Origin: Marinomonas lutimaris
Lineage (GTDB): Bacteria > Pseudomonadota > Gammaproteobacteria > Pseudomonadales > Marinomonadaceae
Assembly (NCBI RefSeq): GCF_019426345.1
Contig: NZ_JAHLLW010000019.1
Location: 1 to 64,000, forward strand
Direction: 5' to 3'
Length of the DNA stretch: 64,000 nucleotides
Each line of letters starts with the position of its first letter. Within the stretch, counting starts at the first letter, position 1. A program made the position numbers and the translations under genes. Positions 8,924-17,536 of the stretch are shown piece by piece. The notes beneath the pieces were generated by a model. The model searched no databases. It was given only the letters and a program-made list of their open reading frames with translations, and was not told where the DNA came from.

Positions 8924-9285
8924 TTCTAAACACACCTTAAGCAAAATTCGTTAATGAGGACATAAAAGCCAATCTGGCATCATGTTCAAGTAATAATAGC
9001 CGACCATTGTACTCGTTGACCCTATTTCGCTCAATGGCGATTCCACGCAAGCAATGAATAAGTATTTCCCCTTACTTATTTTACGCGCTAAGACAAGAAA
9101 ACCGCCCCACATCCAGACAAAATCGACCTAACAAACAGACAAAATCGACATAACAAAAAACTTTACACTTTTATGCATAAAAATAGGACAAAATAAGGAA
9201 CTATAATGCTGTTTTAAAGTCCATTTTGTTAGATAATTCGTATTGTTTACATATTTGTATTTTTCATTTTTTCATGGGTAATTTC
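8924..9285. other. A+T-rich intergenic region with hairpin and tandem repeat
   Basis: No gene is visible. The stretch holds an inverted repeat AATAAGTA/TACTTATT (9057-9080), the 22-bp tandem repeat listed separately, and presumably the promoters of the glycyl-tRNA synthetase gene (leftward) and the DUF3429 gene (rightward). Confidence 0.6.
9114..9157. repeat. 22-bp tandem duplication
   Basis: CAGACAAAATCGAC-C/A-TAACAAA occurs twice in direct succession with one mismatch. It lies between divergent genes and its function is unknown; two units are too few for an array. Confidence 0.85.
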
Positions 9286-9726
9286 ATGCGTTCTTATAAG
9301 CTCCTAGCAACAACACTTGCTACATTGAGCATAATCCCTTTTGTCCTGACAACTTATTTAAGCCTTAGCAACCATGCTTTTCTAGGGAAAACAGGCGTCA
9401 CTCTTTTTGCCATTTATAGCGGCCTATCTCTCAGTTTTATTAGCGGCATAATTTGGGGACGAGTAATAGAGCTACCTGAAAGTGCTAATGGCAAGAGACT
9501 ACTTATCTCCTGCTATATTCTCATATCTTCAGCTTGGTGCGCTTTACTAATGAATACGCCTGAGCTTTCAGTCGTATTATTACTACTCGGCTTTATTAGT
9601 ATTTATTGGGTAGAAAACCGTTGGTTGAAGCAATCAAATGCTAATAAGCCCTTTTTGCCTTTGCATTTTGGTTTAACCACTACCATATGCATCATGCATT
9701 TGCTTGTTTTGTACCCACGTTATTAA
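9286..9726 (+). CDS. DUF3429 family inner-membrane protein
   Basis: A small integral membrane protein of about 146 residues with roughly five hydrophobic helices and the FISGIIWGRVIEL segment characteristic of DUF3429. Starts 12 or 60 bases further upstream are also in frame; none has a convincing ribosome site, and the chosen one avoids a Cys/His/Phe-rich leader unlike the family. The following genes encode a DCC-family thiol protein and an SDR enzyme, a grouping I associate with photolyase/light-stress clusters in marine gammaproteobacteria, but no photolyase is present. Function unknown. Confidence 0.7.
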   Translation: MRSYKLLATTLATLSIIPFVLTTYLSLSNHAFLGKTGVTLFAIYSGLSLSFISGIIWGRVIELPESANGKRLLISCYILISSAWCALLMNTPELSVVLLLLGFISIYWVENRWLKQSNANKPFLPLHFGLTTTICIMHLLVLYPRY

Positions 9727-9795
9727 ACAAAAAGTGATCTAATTCCCTTCTCTCTGCGTATCATTACTCATCGTTCACACCAAGAGTAATGATAC

Positions 9796-10188
9796 ATGCT
9801 AACCATTTTCTACGATGGCCATTGCCCTCTTTGCGCCGCTGAAATGCAAACATTGCAGTCATTAGATACGCAAAAAAAGCTGCAGTTAGAAGACATTCAC
9901 GCAGATAATTTCAGTGAGAAGTTTCCTTATATTGACAAGGTCGAAGCTGATCGATTACTGCACGGTCAACTCGCCAATGGGAAAATAATCAAAGGATTAG
10001 ACGTCACTTGCCTTGCTTGGAAGCTCGTCGGAAAACACAAATGGATACAAATGCTTCGCTGGCCAGTGATTCGCTTTTTTGCGGACATGGGCTACAAATT
10101 TTTTGCACGCTACCGTCACCAAATATCGTCTTTTGTTACGGGCAAACCGCGCTGTGAATCCTGCCTAAAAGATCGCTGTGACCTTTAA
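9796..10188 (+). CDS. DCC-family (DUF393) thiol-disulfide oxidoreductase-like protein
   Basis: A 130-residue protein starting MLTIFYDGHCPLC, the family hallmark that places a CxxC pair (Cys10, Cys13) after a first beta strand as in thioredoxin-like folds. A second cysteine group, CESCLKDRC, closes the protein. A redox or metal role is suggested but no member activity is firmly established. It sits 38 bp before the SDR gene and probably shares a transcript with it. Confidence 0.87.
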   Translation: MLTIFYDGHCPLCAAEMQTLQSLDTQKKLQLEDIHADNFSEKFPYIDKVEADRLLHGQLANGKIIKGLDVTCLAWKLVGKHKWIQMLRWPVIRFFADMGYKFFARYRHQISSFVTGKPRCESCLKDRCDL

Positions 10189-10226
10189 CCAGCGAGGTTC
10201 ATTTCGCCTATTATCGGAGTCTTGAT

Positions 10227-10952
10227 ATGTCATCCTTTTATGCCTTAGTAATTGGCGCGGCCAGTGCAATCGCTCAAGCCGCTATTCAACAGTTTGAAGC
10301 TGATCAAGATTGCCTTGGCATCTTTGCAGTTAGTCGATCCGTACCAAATACTGAAAGAGCGACAAAAACCCAATGGCTAGAATCGGATTACAGCGAAACA
10401 AGCATTCAGAGAATTTGCCAATCTCTTTCATCTTATTCTGGAAAGATAAGCAAAGTATTGATTTGCAATGGCATATTACACAATGACAGCATGATGCCAG
10501 AAAGAAAGTTAGAAGAAATCAGAGCTTCTCAGCTAGAAGCTATTTTCCATGCTAACACCATTATTCCTATGCTGTGGTTGAGCCAGCTATTACCCATTTT
10601 ACAAGGTGAACAAGCCACTCAAGTTGCCCTATTTAGTGCTCGAATTGGCAGTATTTCGGATAATAAAACCGGCGGTTGGTACAGCTATCGAGCCTCAAAA
10701 GCGGCATTAAATATGCTTATCCAAACCAGTTCCGTGGAATACGCCAGAAGAGCGAAAAACGTTAAGCTCATCGCTTTTCATCCTGGTACCACAGACACGC
10801 CGCTTTCCAAACCTTTTCAACGATCAGTGCCGAAAGACAAACTTTTCACGGCAGACTTTGTTGCAACACAGCTTTTATCCATCATGGGAAGTGTCACTAT
10901 GGACAACAAAGCCGCTTATCTTGATTGGAACAACCAACCAATTGAATGGTGA
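10227..10952 (+). CDS. SDR-family NAD(P)-dependent oxidoreductase, CsgA-like
   Basis: A 241-residue short-chain dehydrogenase with a degenerate nucleotide loop (GAASAIAQA instead of TGxxxGIG), the LICNGILH equivalent of the NAG motif, and an active-site YRASK preceded by a Ser-containing strand. C-factor-like SDRs share this organisation. It probably forms an operon with the DCC-family gene. Substrate unknown. Confidence 0.85.
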   Translation: MSSFYALVIGAASAIAQAAIQQFEADQDCLGIFAVSRSVPNTERATKTQWLESDYSETSIQRICQSLSSYSGKISKVLICNGILHNDSMMPERKLEEIRASQLEAIFHANTIIPMLWLSQLLPILQGEQATQVALFSARIGSISDNKTGGWYSYRASKAALNMLIQTSSVEYARRAKNVKLIAFHPGTTDTPLSKPFQRSVPKDKLFTADFVATQLLSIMGSVTMDNKAAYLDWNNQPIEW

Positions 10953-10991
10953 TTTTTCCAATCACCATTCAAAGAAGAAGTAGCCGATCTG

Positions 10992-11741
10992 TTAAATCAT
11001 GTCCAAGCTTAAAAACAATCGCTTATTTTCAAGGCTTGCCGAAGGCGAACGATGCACTACACCTCGGCCTAATGACGTAGGCCATTCATCACCTTTCATT
11101 AACGCCACATCACCCGCCTTTAATTGATTAATACGGCCTTTGTCATGCAAGCCACTATTGTGATCAGACACATGACCGCCGAGCCCTAAGCGATCTCTTA
11201 TCACATGAGCTTCATGCAGCCATTCACTACCGCTTCCCACATATGTTGATACTAAGCGACAAGGAATTTTATCTACATGAAAGCGTGGACACATGGCACT
11301 GGAGAGAACATTTAACCGCAAACCGACTTCTTCAAGATCAAATAAGCAGGCAAACATATCCACCAACAAGAAAAGATCATCAAGAAACAAAGCTTTATTT
11401 TCAGCATCAGGTAGAAGCCCTCTTAACAAAGAAATCAACTCTTCAGCGTTGCCCTGAGATTTGAAGGTGAAGTTTGGCGCTAACGTCAAAAGAGATTCTG
11501 CGTATTCCTCTACACCACCCAATTGGCGCTCCCAAACCACCATACTAATATTTTTCTGGTAGACATCAGCCAACACTTCTATATAGGAGGACTTAGCCAC
11601 ACCTAATAATGTTGGCCTTGTCTCTGATAAGCTTTTATCGACCCATTGAAAAGCGTTTGCCCTTTCATCCAGCAGATTAAAATTCGCTTGGCTAAAATCA
11701 ACAGAGTTCGAAGCAATTCCTGAACTAAGATTCACCTTCAT
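10992..11741 (-). CDS. DUF1826 family protein, probably zinc-responsive
   Basis: The chosen ATG, preceded by AGGGGAAG, gives 249 residues; a start 30 bases upstream lacks a ribosome site. The DUF1826 signature is visible as CPRFHVDKIPCRLVSTYVGSGSEWLHE and a late VHRSP motif, with conserved Cys and His suggestive of metal binding. Members are often encoded with COG0523 metallochaperones in zinc-starvation regulons; no such partner is present here, but a good Zur-like box lies 50 bp upstream. Biochemical function is not established. Confidence 0.82.
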   Translation of the reverse strand: MKVNLSSGIASNSVDFSQANFNLLDERANAFQWVDKSLSETRPTLLGVAKSSYIEVLADVYQKNISMVVWERQLGGVEEYAESLLTLAPNFTFKSQGNAEELISLLRGLLPDAENKALFLDDLFLLVDMFACLFDLEEVGLRLNVLSSAMCPRFHVDKIPCRLVSTYVGSGSEWLHEAHVIRDRLGLGGHVSDHNSGLHDKGRINQLKAGDVALMKGDEWPTSLGRGVVHRSPSASLENKRLFLSLDMI

Positions 11742-11790
11742 AACGCTTCCCCTAAAAATACAGACAGACACATAACATCAAAAACAAATA

Positions 11791-11805
11791 TGTTACGTTA
11801 TAACA
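11791..11805. promoter_or_regulatory. Putative Zur box
   Basis: TGTTACGTTATAACA matches the gammaproteobacterial Zur core TGTTATANTATAACA at all but two defined positions, with complementary outer arms (ATGTTA/TAACAT including flanks). It lies 50 bp upstream of the DUF1826 start and about 65 bp from the divergent Lrp-type gene, so it could control one or both. Called by eye from the known consensus. Confidence 0.65.
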
Positions 11806-11869
11806 TTTTATAAATAAAGTGTTGAAATGAAGTAGATGAATCCATTACCTTAATCCTGACTTTTCAGAG

Positions 11870-12346
11870 ATGGATTCCATGGAACAGCTAGATTCAACTG
11901 ATCGTAAGATTCTTAATTTGCTGCAACACGATGGCAGTCTGAGTGCGACTCAAGTGGCTGACAAGATTGGCTTGTCTCAATCACCCTGCTGGCGACGTAT
12001 TAATCGCCTAGAACAAGATGGCTATATTCGTTCGACACAAGCGATTTTAGACAGAAACAAATTGGGATTGGGCATCGTCGTCTTGGTAAATATCAAACTC
12101 TCTTCCCATGGCCGAAAAATGCTAGATGAATTCGAGCAAGCCATTGTCGACTATCCCGAAGTGGTAGAATGTTGGACGATTTCTGGTGCGATGGATTACA
12201 GCTTAAGAGTGGTTTCAAATAGCATTGAAAGTTATGAACACTTCTTGCGCAGCCAGTTATTGCAACTGCCACACATTCAAGAAGCGCAAAGTCACTTCAC
12301 CATGCGTGAAGTAAAAAATATCACCACTCTACCGCTGGACTTGTAA
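11870..12346 (+). CDS. Lrp/AsnC-family transcriptional regulator
   Basis: A 158-residue regulator beginning LDSTDRKILNLLQHDG, with the AsnC-type helix-turn-helix (LSATQVADKIGLSQSPCWRRINRLE, about residues 24-48) and a C-terminal RAM/ligand domain. An alternative start lies nine bases downstream. It is divergent from the DUF1826 gene. Such proteins usually sense an amino acid; the ligand is unknown. Confidence 0.92.
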   Translation: MDSMEQLDSTDRKILNLLQHDGSLSATQVADKIGLSQSPCWRRINRLEQDGYIRSTQAILDRNKLGLGIVVLVNIKLSSHGRKMLDEFEQAIVDYPEVVECWTISGAMDYSLRVVSNSIESYEHFLRSQLLQLPHIQEAQSHFTMREVKNITTLPLDL

Positions 12347-12388
12347 TTATTAACCCAGCAACTCTTAATTATTAACCCAGTAACTCTT
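12345..12388. repeat. 22-bp tandem duplication at the 3' end of the Lrp gene
   Basis: AATTATTAACCCAGCAACTCTT is followed at once by the same unit with a single C-to-T change. The first copy begins inside the stop codon of the Lrp-type gene and the second ends two bases inside the convergent DUF5062-like gene. Confidence 0.9.
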
Positions 12389-12647
12389 ACTTAAGAAGTG
12401 GATCATCTTTAGGTAATAGCTTCTGAATCCACAACGCTAGTTTATGTTTCATGCTTGGCAAGTCTTCTTTGTCTGCTGGTAATCCAACGACTAATTTATC
12501 CAACACCAACAATCGATAAATTGCTTCGGTTTTTTCGTTGGCAGACATGGTTGAAGAAAAGCCTGCATAGCCGCGTTTAAGGGCATAGTTCTCGCCAACT
12601 TGAATGGCTTTTTTACTTAGGGCTGCTTCATTTTTAATTTTTTTCAT
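12387..12647 (-). CDS. Small DUF5062-like protein
   Basis: The ATG preceded by AAGGGAA gives 86 residues starting MKKIKNEAALSKKAIQVGENYA. A longer frame extends upstream but its extra residues look non-coding. The KRGYAGFSS, AIYRLLVLDKLV and SMKHKLALWIQKLLPKDDPLLK segments fit what I recall of DUF5062, a family of short soluble helical proteins in marine gammaproteobacteria. Function unknown; family assignment moderately sure. Confidence 0.68.
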   Translation of the reverse strand: MKKIKNEAALSKKAIQVGENYALKRGYAGFSSTMSANEKTEAIYRLLVLDKLVVGLPADKEDLPSMKHKLALWIQKLLPKDDPLLK

Positions 12648-12892
12648 AATTTCCCTTATCTGTTGGGTAATCAAACAAACCGCCAAGCGAACAAGCCTAG
12701 CAAAGCGATTGTCGACACATTTGATCATAACGATATTCAAACGATTATCTCGACTCTATCAGCTTTTACGACTCAACCAAGCATTTCTAATCGATAAAGC
12801 CAAAAAATCACTTAATAAACACAATGTTAGCGGCTTCTATCTCCTAAATCACGCTCACACGTAAGACTAAAGGATAAGAGTAAATTCGACTT

Positions 12893-12904
12893 ATTGTCGA
12901 CAAT
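12893..12904. promoter_or_regulatory. Palindromic operator 1 for the prp GntR regulator
   Basis: ATTGTCGACAAT is a perfect 12-bp inverted repeat of the size and symmetry bound by FadR-subfamily GntR dimers. It shares outer half-sites ATTGT/ACAAT with a second palindrome 53 bp downstream. Function inferred from symmetry, repetition and position. Confidence 0.65.
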
Positions 12905-12944
12905 CTAACTTGATAAACCGCTAAAACCAGACTATAACTAGCAA

Positions 12945-12958
12945 TATTGTTAACAATA
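12945..12958. promoter_or_regulatory. Palindromic operator 2 for the prp GntR regulator
   Basis: TATTGTTAACAATA is a perfect 14-bp inverted repeat whose last base is 18 bp before the prpR start codon, well placed to block transcription. Centre-to-centre distance to operator 1 is 53 bp, about five helical turns, so two dimers would sit on the same DNA face. Confidence 0.65.
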
Positions 12959-12975
12959 AAGTATTTCGTCTTCTT

Positions 12976-13665
12976 ATGAACAACCTAATTTCGATCAAAT
13001 CCGCAACACTGTCTGAAGACATAGCCCAGCAGCTCACCAATGCTATTGTGCAGGGGCATATTCCACAGGGCAGTAAGATATCTGAGCCAGAACTCGCCAA
13101 ACAATATGGCGTTTCTCGCGGGCCATTAAGAGAAGCCATCGTCAAACTAGAAGGTCTTGGTCTAGTCACACGCACCGCCAATGTAGGCGCTCGTGTTATC
13201 CAGCTGAACACACAAGATATGCTGGATACCTTTACCATGCGCGAGGCATTAGAAGGCATGGCCGCTCGCTTAGCCGCCAGCAACATGCCATCAGATGAAA
13301 TAAACAGCTTGTACGCGCTGCTCGACAAACACCAAGCGCATCTAGATGCCAATCAAGACGAACATTACGTGCAACAAGGCGGCAATGACGATTTTCACTT
13401 ACGCATCATTCACGCCAGCGGCAACGCTAAGCTTATTCGTTTATTAACAGAAGAATTGTACGCGGTAATTCGCATGTATCGACGTCACACGGCCGATCAG
13501 CGCAGCGACCCGCGCCAAGCATTAAGGGAACATAAAGCCATTCTCGACGCGATTGCAAATCACGAAGGTGATCTCGCAGAACTACTCATGCGCCGCCATA
13601 TCAGCCGCGCCAGCCAACTATTAAAGCAAGCGATGGAGCATTCTGCTGTCGCTTCCCGTACTTAA
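12976..13665 (+). CDS. prpR: GntR-family (FCD) regulator of the methylcitrate operon
   Basis: A 229-residue FadR-subfamily regulator: winged helix at about residues 10-75 (EPELAKQYGVSRGPLREAIVKLE) and an all-helical FCD effector domain with metal-binding-type Asp/His residues (DDFHLRIIHASGN). It is the first gene of a unit with prpB, prpC and prpD and is preceded by two palindromic operators, so autoregulation and control of the operon are likely, perhaps with 2-methylcitrate as ligand. The symbol is used by analogy; this is not the sigma54-dependent PrpR of enterobacteria. Confidence 0.88.
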   Translation: MNNLISIKSATLSEDIAQQLTNAIVQGHIPQGSKISEPELAKQYGVSRGPLREAIVKLEGLGLVTRTANVGARVIQLNTQDMLDTFTMREALEGMAARLAASNMPSDEINSLYALLDKHQAHLDANQDEHYVQQGGNDDFHLRIIHASGNAKLIRLLTEELYAVIRMYRRHTADQRSDPRQALREHKAILDAIANHEGDLAELLMRRHISRASQLLKQAMEHSAVASRT

Positions 13666-13693
13666 TTAAAATCGTTCTAAAGAGAGGAAAATA

Positions 13694-14572
13694 ATGACAA
13701 TACTTTCAGCAGGCGCCCGTTTTAGACAAGCCGTCGCAACCCAATCCCCATTACAGGTTGTTGGCGCCGTGAACGCTTATTGCGCCATGATGGCAGAGCA
13801 AACAGGTCATCATGCCATTTACTTATCTGGCGGCGGCGTTGCTAATGCCTCCTATGGTTTGCCAGACCTTGGCATGACAGATTTACACGATGTATTAGAA
13901 GACGTGCGACGTATTACTTCCGCTTCGAATTTGCCATTACTAGTCGATATCGATACTGGCTTTGGTGGCGCATTTAATATCACTCGAACCATTCAGCAAA
14001 TGGAAAAAGCGGGTGCGGCGGCTGTTCACATTGAAGACCAAGTTCAACAAAAGCGTTGCGGCCATCGCCCGAATAAAGCCATTGTCAGCCAAGATGAAAT
14101 GGTCGATCGCGTGAAAGCCTGCGTCGACGCTCGTGTCGATGACAACTTTGTCATCATGGCACGCACTGATGCTTTGGCTGTGGAAGGTATGGAGTCGGCC
14201 ATCGAGCGAGCCATTGCTTGTGTCGAAGCTGGCGCGGATATGATCTTCCCAGAAGCCATGATCACTTTGGATCAATACAAAGAATTTGTCGCGGCCGTGA
14301 AGGTGCCTGTTTTAGCAAACATCACCGAATTTGGCGCTACGCCTTTATTCAGTAAAGAAGAATTGGCCAGCGCAGGCGTGGATTTAGTGCTTTATCCACT
14401 GAGTGCGTTTCGCGCAATGAACAAAGCCGCGCTAAACGTATATCAGCATTTATTGAACGACGGCCACCAGCGCAATGTAGTCGACAGTATGCAAACTCGT
14501 AATGAGCTTTATGAATTTCTCAACTACCATGAATACGAAGATAAATTAGACGCGCTCTTCTCTAAAAAATAA
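13694..14572 (+). CDS. prpB: 2-methylisocitrate lyase
   Basis: PrpB cleaves 2-methylisocitrate to pyruvate and succinate, the last step of the methylcitrate cycle. The 292-residue product has the isocitrate-lyase-superfamily barrel with the catalytic KRCGH loop (around residue 117), the DIDTGFG magnesium-binding region and [10 protein letters not shown]. The length equals that of characterised PrpB proteins. It follows prpR by 28 bp with an AGAGAGG ribosome site. Gene order prpR-prpB-prpC-prpD supports the call. Confidence 0.96.
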   Translation: MTILSAGARFRQAVATQSPLQVVGAVNAYCAMMAEQTGHHAIYLSGGGVANASYGLPDLGMTDLHDVLEDVRRITSASNLPLLVDIDTGFGGAFNITRTIQQMEKAGAAAVHIEDQVQQKRCGHRPNKAIVSQDEMVDRVKACVDARVDDNFVIMARTDALAVEGMESAIERAIACVEAGADMIFPEAMITLDQYKEFVAAVKVPVLANITEFGATPLFSKEELASAGVDLVLYPLSAFRAMNKAALNVYQHLLNDGHQRNVVDSMQTRNELYEFLNYHEYEDKLDALFSKK

Positions 14573-14588
14573 GAGCCTAAAAAATAAG
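14562..14588. repeat. Short tandem duplication at the prpB 3' end
   Basis: CTAAAAAATAAG occurs twice with a 15-bp period, the first copy containing the prpB stop codon, so a second in-line TAA follows. Probably a slippage product. Confidence 0.7.
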
Positions 14589-14627
14589 CACAAGCTTCTC
14601 TAAACAATAACAAAATGGAGTAGAAAA

Positions 14628-15767
14628 ATGGCTAAAGTACTTTCTGGCGCAGGTCTACGAGGCCAAAGCGCAGGTGAAACCGCACTCTGTACCGTCGGCA
14701 AAGCAGCCTCCGGATTAACTTATCGTGGCTACGACATTGATGTCTTAGCGGACAAAGCCAGCTTTGAAGAAGTGGCTTATCTATTGCTGTACGGCAAATT
14801 ACCCAACCGCACTGAACTGCATGACTACGAACAAAGACTGATGAGTTTGCGCTGCTTGCCTGAAGAGCTTAGAGCCGTCTTAGAACTTATCCCAGAAAGC
14901 GCTCATCCCATGGATGTGATGCGCACCGGCTGCTCTTTCTTAGGTAATCTAGAGCCAGAGCTGCCATTTGAAAAGCAACCTTCTCTAGCACTGCATACCG
15001 CGGATCGATTGGTCGCGACGCTGCCAGCTATGGTGGTTTATTGGTATCGTTTCAGCCACGATGGCGTTCGCGTAAATACGCACAATGCCAACGTGCCTTC
15101 CTTGGCGGGTCATTTTCTCACCATGCTGCATGACAAAGAACCAAGCGCTCTTCATACACAAGTGATGAACGCGTCTTTGATCTTGTATGCTGAGCACGAA
15201 TTCAACGCTTCAACCTTTACCGCTCGTGTTTGTGCTTCCACCTTGTCAGACATGTATTCATGCGTTACTGGCGGTATCGGCAGCTTACGTGGCCCACTTC
15301 ATGGTGGCGCAAATGAAGCTGCGATGGACATGATAGAACCATGGAAAACCCCTGACGAAGCCGAAGCGGCGTTGATGCAAAAACTTGCCAATAAAGAAAA
15401 AGTCATGGGCTTTGGTCACGCTATTTACAGTGAACGCGATCCACGCAATGACATCATTAAAAAGTGGGCCAAAAAACTCAGTGAAGACGTCGGTGACGAT
15501 CACTTATACGCGGTATCAGAACGTTGTGAAGAAGTTATGTGGCGCGAGAAAAAACTCTTTTGTAATGCGGATTTCTTCCATGCTAGCGCCTATCGCTTTA
15601 TGGGCATTCCCACCAAGTTATTTACGCCGATTTTTGTCTGTTCCCGCGTCACTGGCTGGGCTGCTCACGTCATGGAACAACGGGCGAATAACCGCATTAT
15701 TCGCCCCAGCGCAGATTACATAGGGCCAGACCATTCTGAGTGGGTCGATATCGACGACCGCCATTAA
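14628..15767 (+). CDS. prpC: 2-methylcitrate synthase
   Basis: PrpC condenses propionyl-CoA with oxaloacetate to 2-methylcitrate. The 379-residue protein is a short citrate-synthase-superfamily member: it starts GLRGQSAGETALCTVGK, has catalytic His in GPLHGGANEA and VMGFGHAIY, and Asp in the FYTD-equivalent NADFFHASAY. It lacks the extra N-terminal domain of housekeeping GltA. Fifty-five bases separate it from prpB and an AATGGAG ribosome site precedes the ATG. Confidence 0.95.
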   Translation: MAKVLSGAGLRGQSAGETALCTVGKAASGLTYRGYDIDVLADKASFEEVAYLLLYGKLPNRTELHDYEQRLMSLRCLPEELRAVLELIPESAHPMDVMRTGCSFLGNLEPELPFEKQPSLALHTADRLVATLPAMVVYWYRFSHDGVRVNTHNANVPSLAGHFLTMLHDKEPSALHTQVMNASLILYAEHEFNASTFTARVCASTLSDMYSCVTGGIGSLRGPLHGGANEAAMDMIEPWKTPDEAEAALMQKLANKEKVMGFGHAIYSERDPRNDIIKKWAKKLSEDVGDDHLYAVSERCEEVMWREKKLFCNADFFHASAYRFMGIPTKLFTPIFVCSRVTGWAAHVMEQRANNRIIRPSADYIGPDHSEWVDIDDRH

Positions 15768-15804
15768 CCCAGAATCCGCCAACTTTCACGATTAAGGAAA
15801 AGAA

Positions 15805-17304
15805 ATGAGCAACAACGTAGATTTAAACAACCGCCCCGATTACGACCAAGTCATCCAAGATATCGCAGACTATGTACTGAATTTTAAAGTGGAAAGCCAA
15901 GAAGCTCTCGATACCGCTCGTAATTGTTTAATGGACACCCTGGGATGTGGCTTACTCGCCCTGCGCTTCCCAGAATGTACCAAGCACCTTGGCCCCATTG
16001 TACAAGGCACAGTGGTGCCCAACGGCGCTCGCGTGCCAGGTACGTCTTTATCGCTCGATCCAGTGAAAGCCGCGTGGGACATTGGTTGCATCATTCGTTG
16101 GTTGGATTACAACGACACTTGGTTGGCGGCGGAATGGGGACATCCATCTGATAATTTAGGCGGTATTTTGGCCGTCGCCGATCACCTTTCACAAGTTAGA
16201 TTATCGAACGGCGAAAGCCCGATGACCATGCGTGAAGTATTAGAAGCCATGGTAATGGCCCATGAAATTCAAGGCGTTATTGCCCTAGAAAACTCGTTTA
16301 ACCGTGTGGGTTTATGTCACGTGTTATTAGTGCGCGTAGCCTCTGTGGCTGTGGTGACTAAAATGATGGGCGGCGACAGAGAACAAATCATGGCGGCGAT
16401 TTCGCAAGCTTGGGTCGATGGCTCTGCTCTGCGTACTTATCGTCATGCGCCAAACGCTGGCTCACGTAAATCTTGGGCAGCGGGCGATGCGACCTCCCGC
16501 GCTGTTCGTTTGGCCGATATGTCAATGCGTGGCGAAATGGGCATTCCTGGTGTGCTTACCGCAGATCAGTGGGGCTTTTATGATGTATCTTTCTCGAAAA
16601 CCAACAAAGACCAAGTCATCAAGCCCGAAGACAAACGTCAGTTTTCGTTCTCGCAAGACTTTCCACAATATTATGGCACCTACGTGATGGAAAACGTCTT
16701 GTTCAAGATCTCTTTCCCAGCCGAATTCCATGCTCAGACCGCTGCAGAAGCCGCAGTGATCTTGCATCCTTTAGTGAAAGATCGCTTGGCAGAGATCGAT
16801 AAGATCGTGATTCGTACTCATGAATCCGCGATTCGTATTATTTCCAAATCCGGCCCATTGGCGAATGCCGCCGACCGTGACCACTGTTTGCAATACATGG
16901 CCGCTGTGCCATTGGCGTTTGGTAATTTGATTGCCGAACATTATGAAGATGACTTTCATGCGGCCAATCCAATCATCGATGAACTGCGTAACAAGATGGA
17001 AATCGTCGAAGACAAACGCTTCACCGCAGAATATTTAGAAGCGGATAAGCGTTCTATTGCTAATGCAATTCAAGTGTTTTTTAAAGATGGCAGCAGTACC
17101 GAAGAAGTGGTGGTGGAATACCCGGTCGGACACCGTCGCCGTCGCGAGGAAGGCATTCCTTTGTTAGAGCAGAAGTTTAAGAACAACTTGGCAACGCGTT
17201 TTCCAAACCGTCAGAGCCAAGCTATTTTCTCACTCTGTAAGGATCAAGCAGCTCTTGAAGGCACTGCTGTAAACCGCTTCATGGACTTATTTGTTATCGC
17301 GTAA
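15805..17304 (+). CDS. prpD: 2-methylcitrate dehydratase
   Basis: PrpD dehydrates 2-methylcitrate to 2-methyl-cis-aconitate. The 499 residues show the MmgE/PrpD fold with the [18 protein letters not shown]-terminal block, [22 protein letters not shown]-type active-site region, and the C-terminal [18 protein letters not shown] motif. The operon uses this cofactor-free PrpD and has no acnD/prpF pair. Hydration to 2-methylisocitrate would rely on a housekeeping aconitase outside the window. Confidence 0.95.
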   Translation: MSNNVDLNNRPDYDQVIQDIADYVLNFKVESQEALDTARNCLMDTLGCGLLALRFPECTKHLGPIVQGTVVPNGARVPGTSLSLDPVKAAWDIGCIIRWLDYNDTWLAAEWGHPSDNLGGILAVADHLSQVRLSNGESPMTMREVLEAMVMAHEIQGVIALENSFNRVGLCHVLLVRVASVAVVTKMMGGDREQIMAAISQAWVDGSALRTYRHAPNAGSRKSWAAGDATSRAVRLADMSMRGEMGIPGVLTADQWGFYDVSFSKTNKDQVIKPEDKRQFSFSQDFPQYYGTYVMENVLFKISFPAEFHAQTAAEAAVILHPLVKDRLAEIDKIVIRTHESAIRIISKSGPLANAADRDHCLQYMAAVPLAFGNLIAEHYEDDFHAANPIIDELRNKMEIVEDKRFTAEYLEADKRSIANAIQVFFKDGSSTEEVVVEYPVGHRRRREEGIPLLEQKFKNNLATRFPNRQSQAIFSLCKDQAALEGTAVNRFMDLFVIA

Positions 17305-17313
17305 ATACTATTT

Positions 17314-17361
17314 ATCTGTTTAAACAGATCCTAAAAAGCACTCATTTTTATGGGTGCTTTT
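17314..17361 (+). terminator. Palindrome plus hairpin terminator of the prp operon
   Basis: A perfect 16-bp palindrome (ATCTGTTTAAACAGAT, 17314-17329) is followed by a stem AAAAGCAC/GTGCTTTT with an inner CAT/ATG extension, ending in TTTT. The second hairpin resembles a Rho-independent terminator for prpD; the first may add stability. Confidence 0.65.
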
Positions 17362-17536
17362 GCATCTAACTCACAAGTCATACAAACCGTCCTTACTTAT
17401 AGCCATTTATTACGATCAAAAACCAAGCAAAAGTTTGTAACTGCTTATTCTTACATGTATCTTTCACCGAAAATAAAAACAAACTTCCTAATAAGCCCCC
17501 CCTTTTATAAAAATGCCTGCAAGGATTCTTTGTTTT

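Larger units (their letters stand above)
12648..12975. other. Regulatory intergenic region upstream of the prp operon
   Basis: No gene is visible. It contains the promoter of the DUF5062-like gene (leftward), two palindromic operators close to prpR, and a weaker third site ATTGTCGACA (12708-12717) that matches 10 of the 12 bases of the operator at 12893. Confidence 0.6.

Noticed and set aside
9114-9157. CRISPR-like repeat.
   Set aside because: Only two directly adjacent units without spacers and no cas genes in the window.
1-12990. Shared 14-mer GAACAACCTAATTT at the left edge and at the prpR start.
   Set aside because: Too short for significance in 64 kb of A+T-rich sequence, and one copy is protein-coding.
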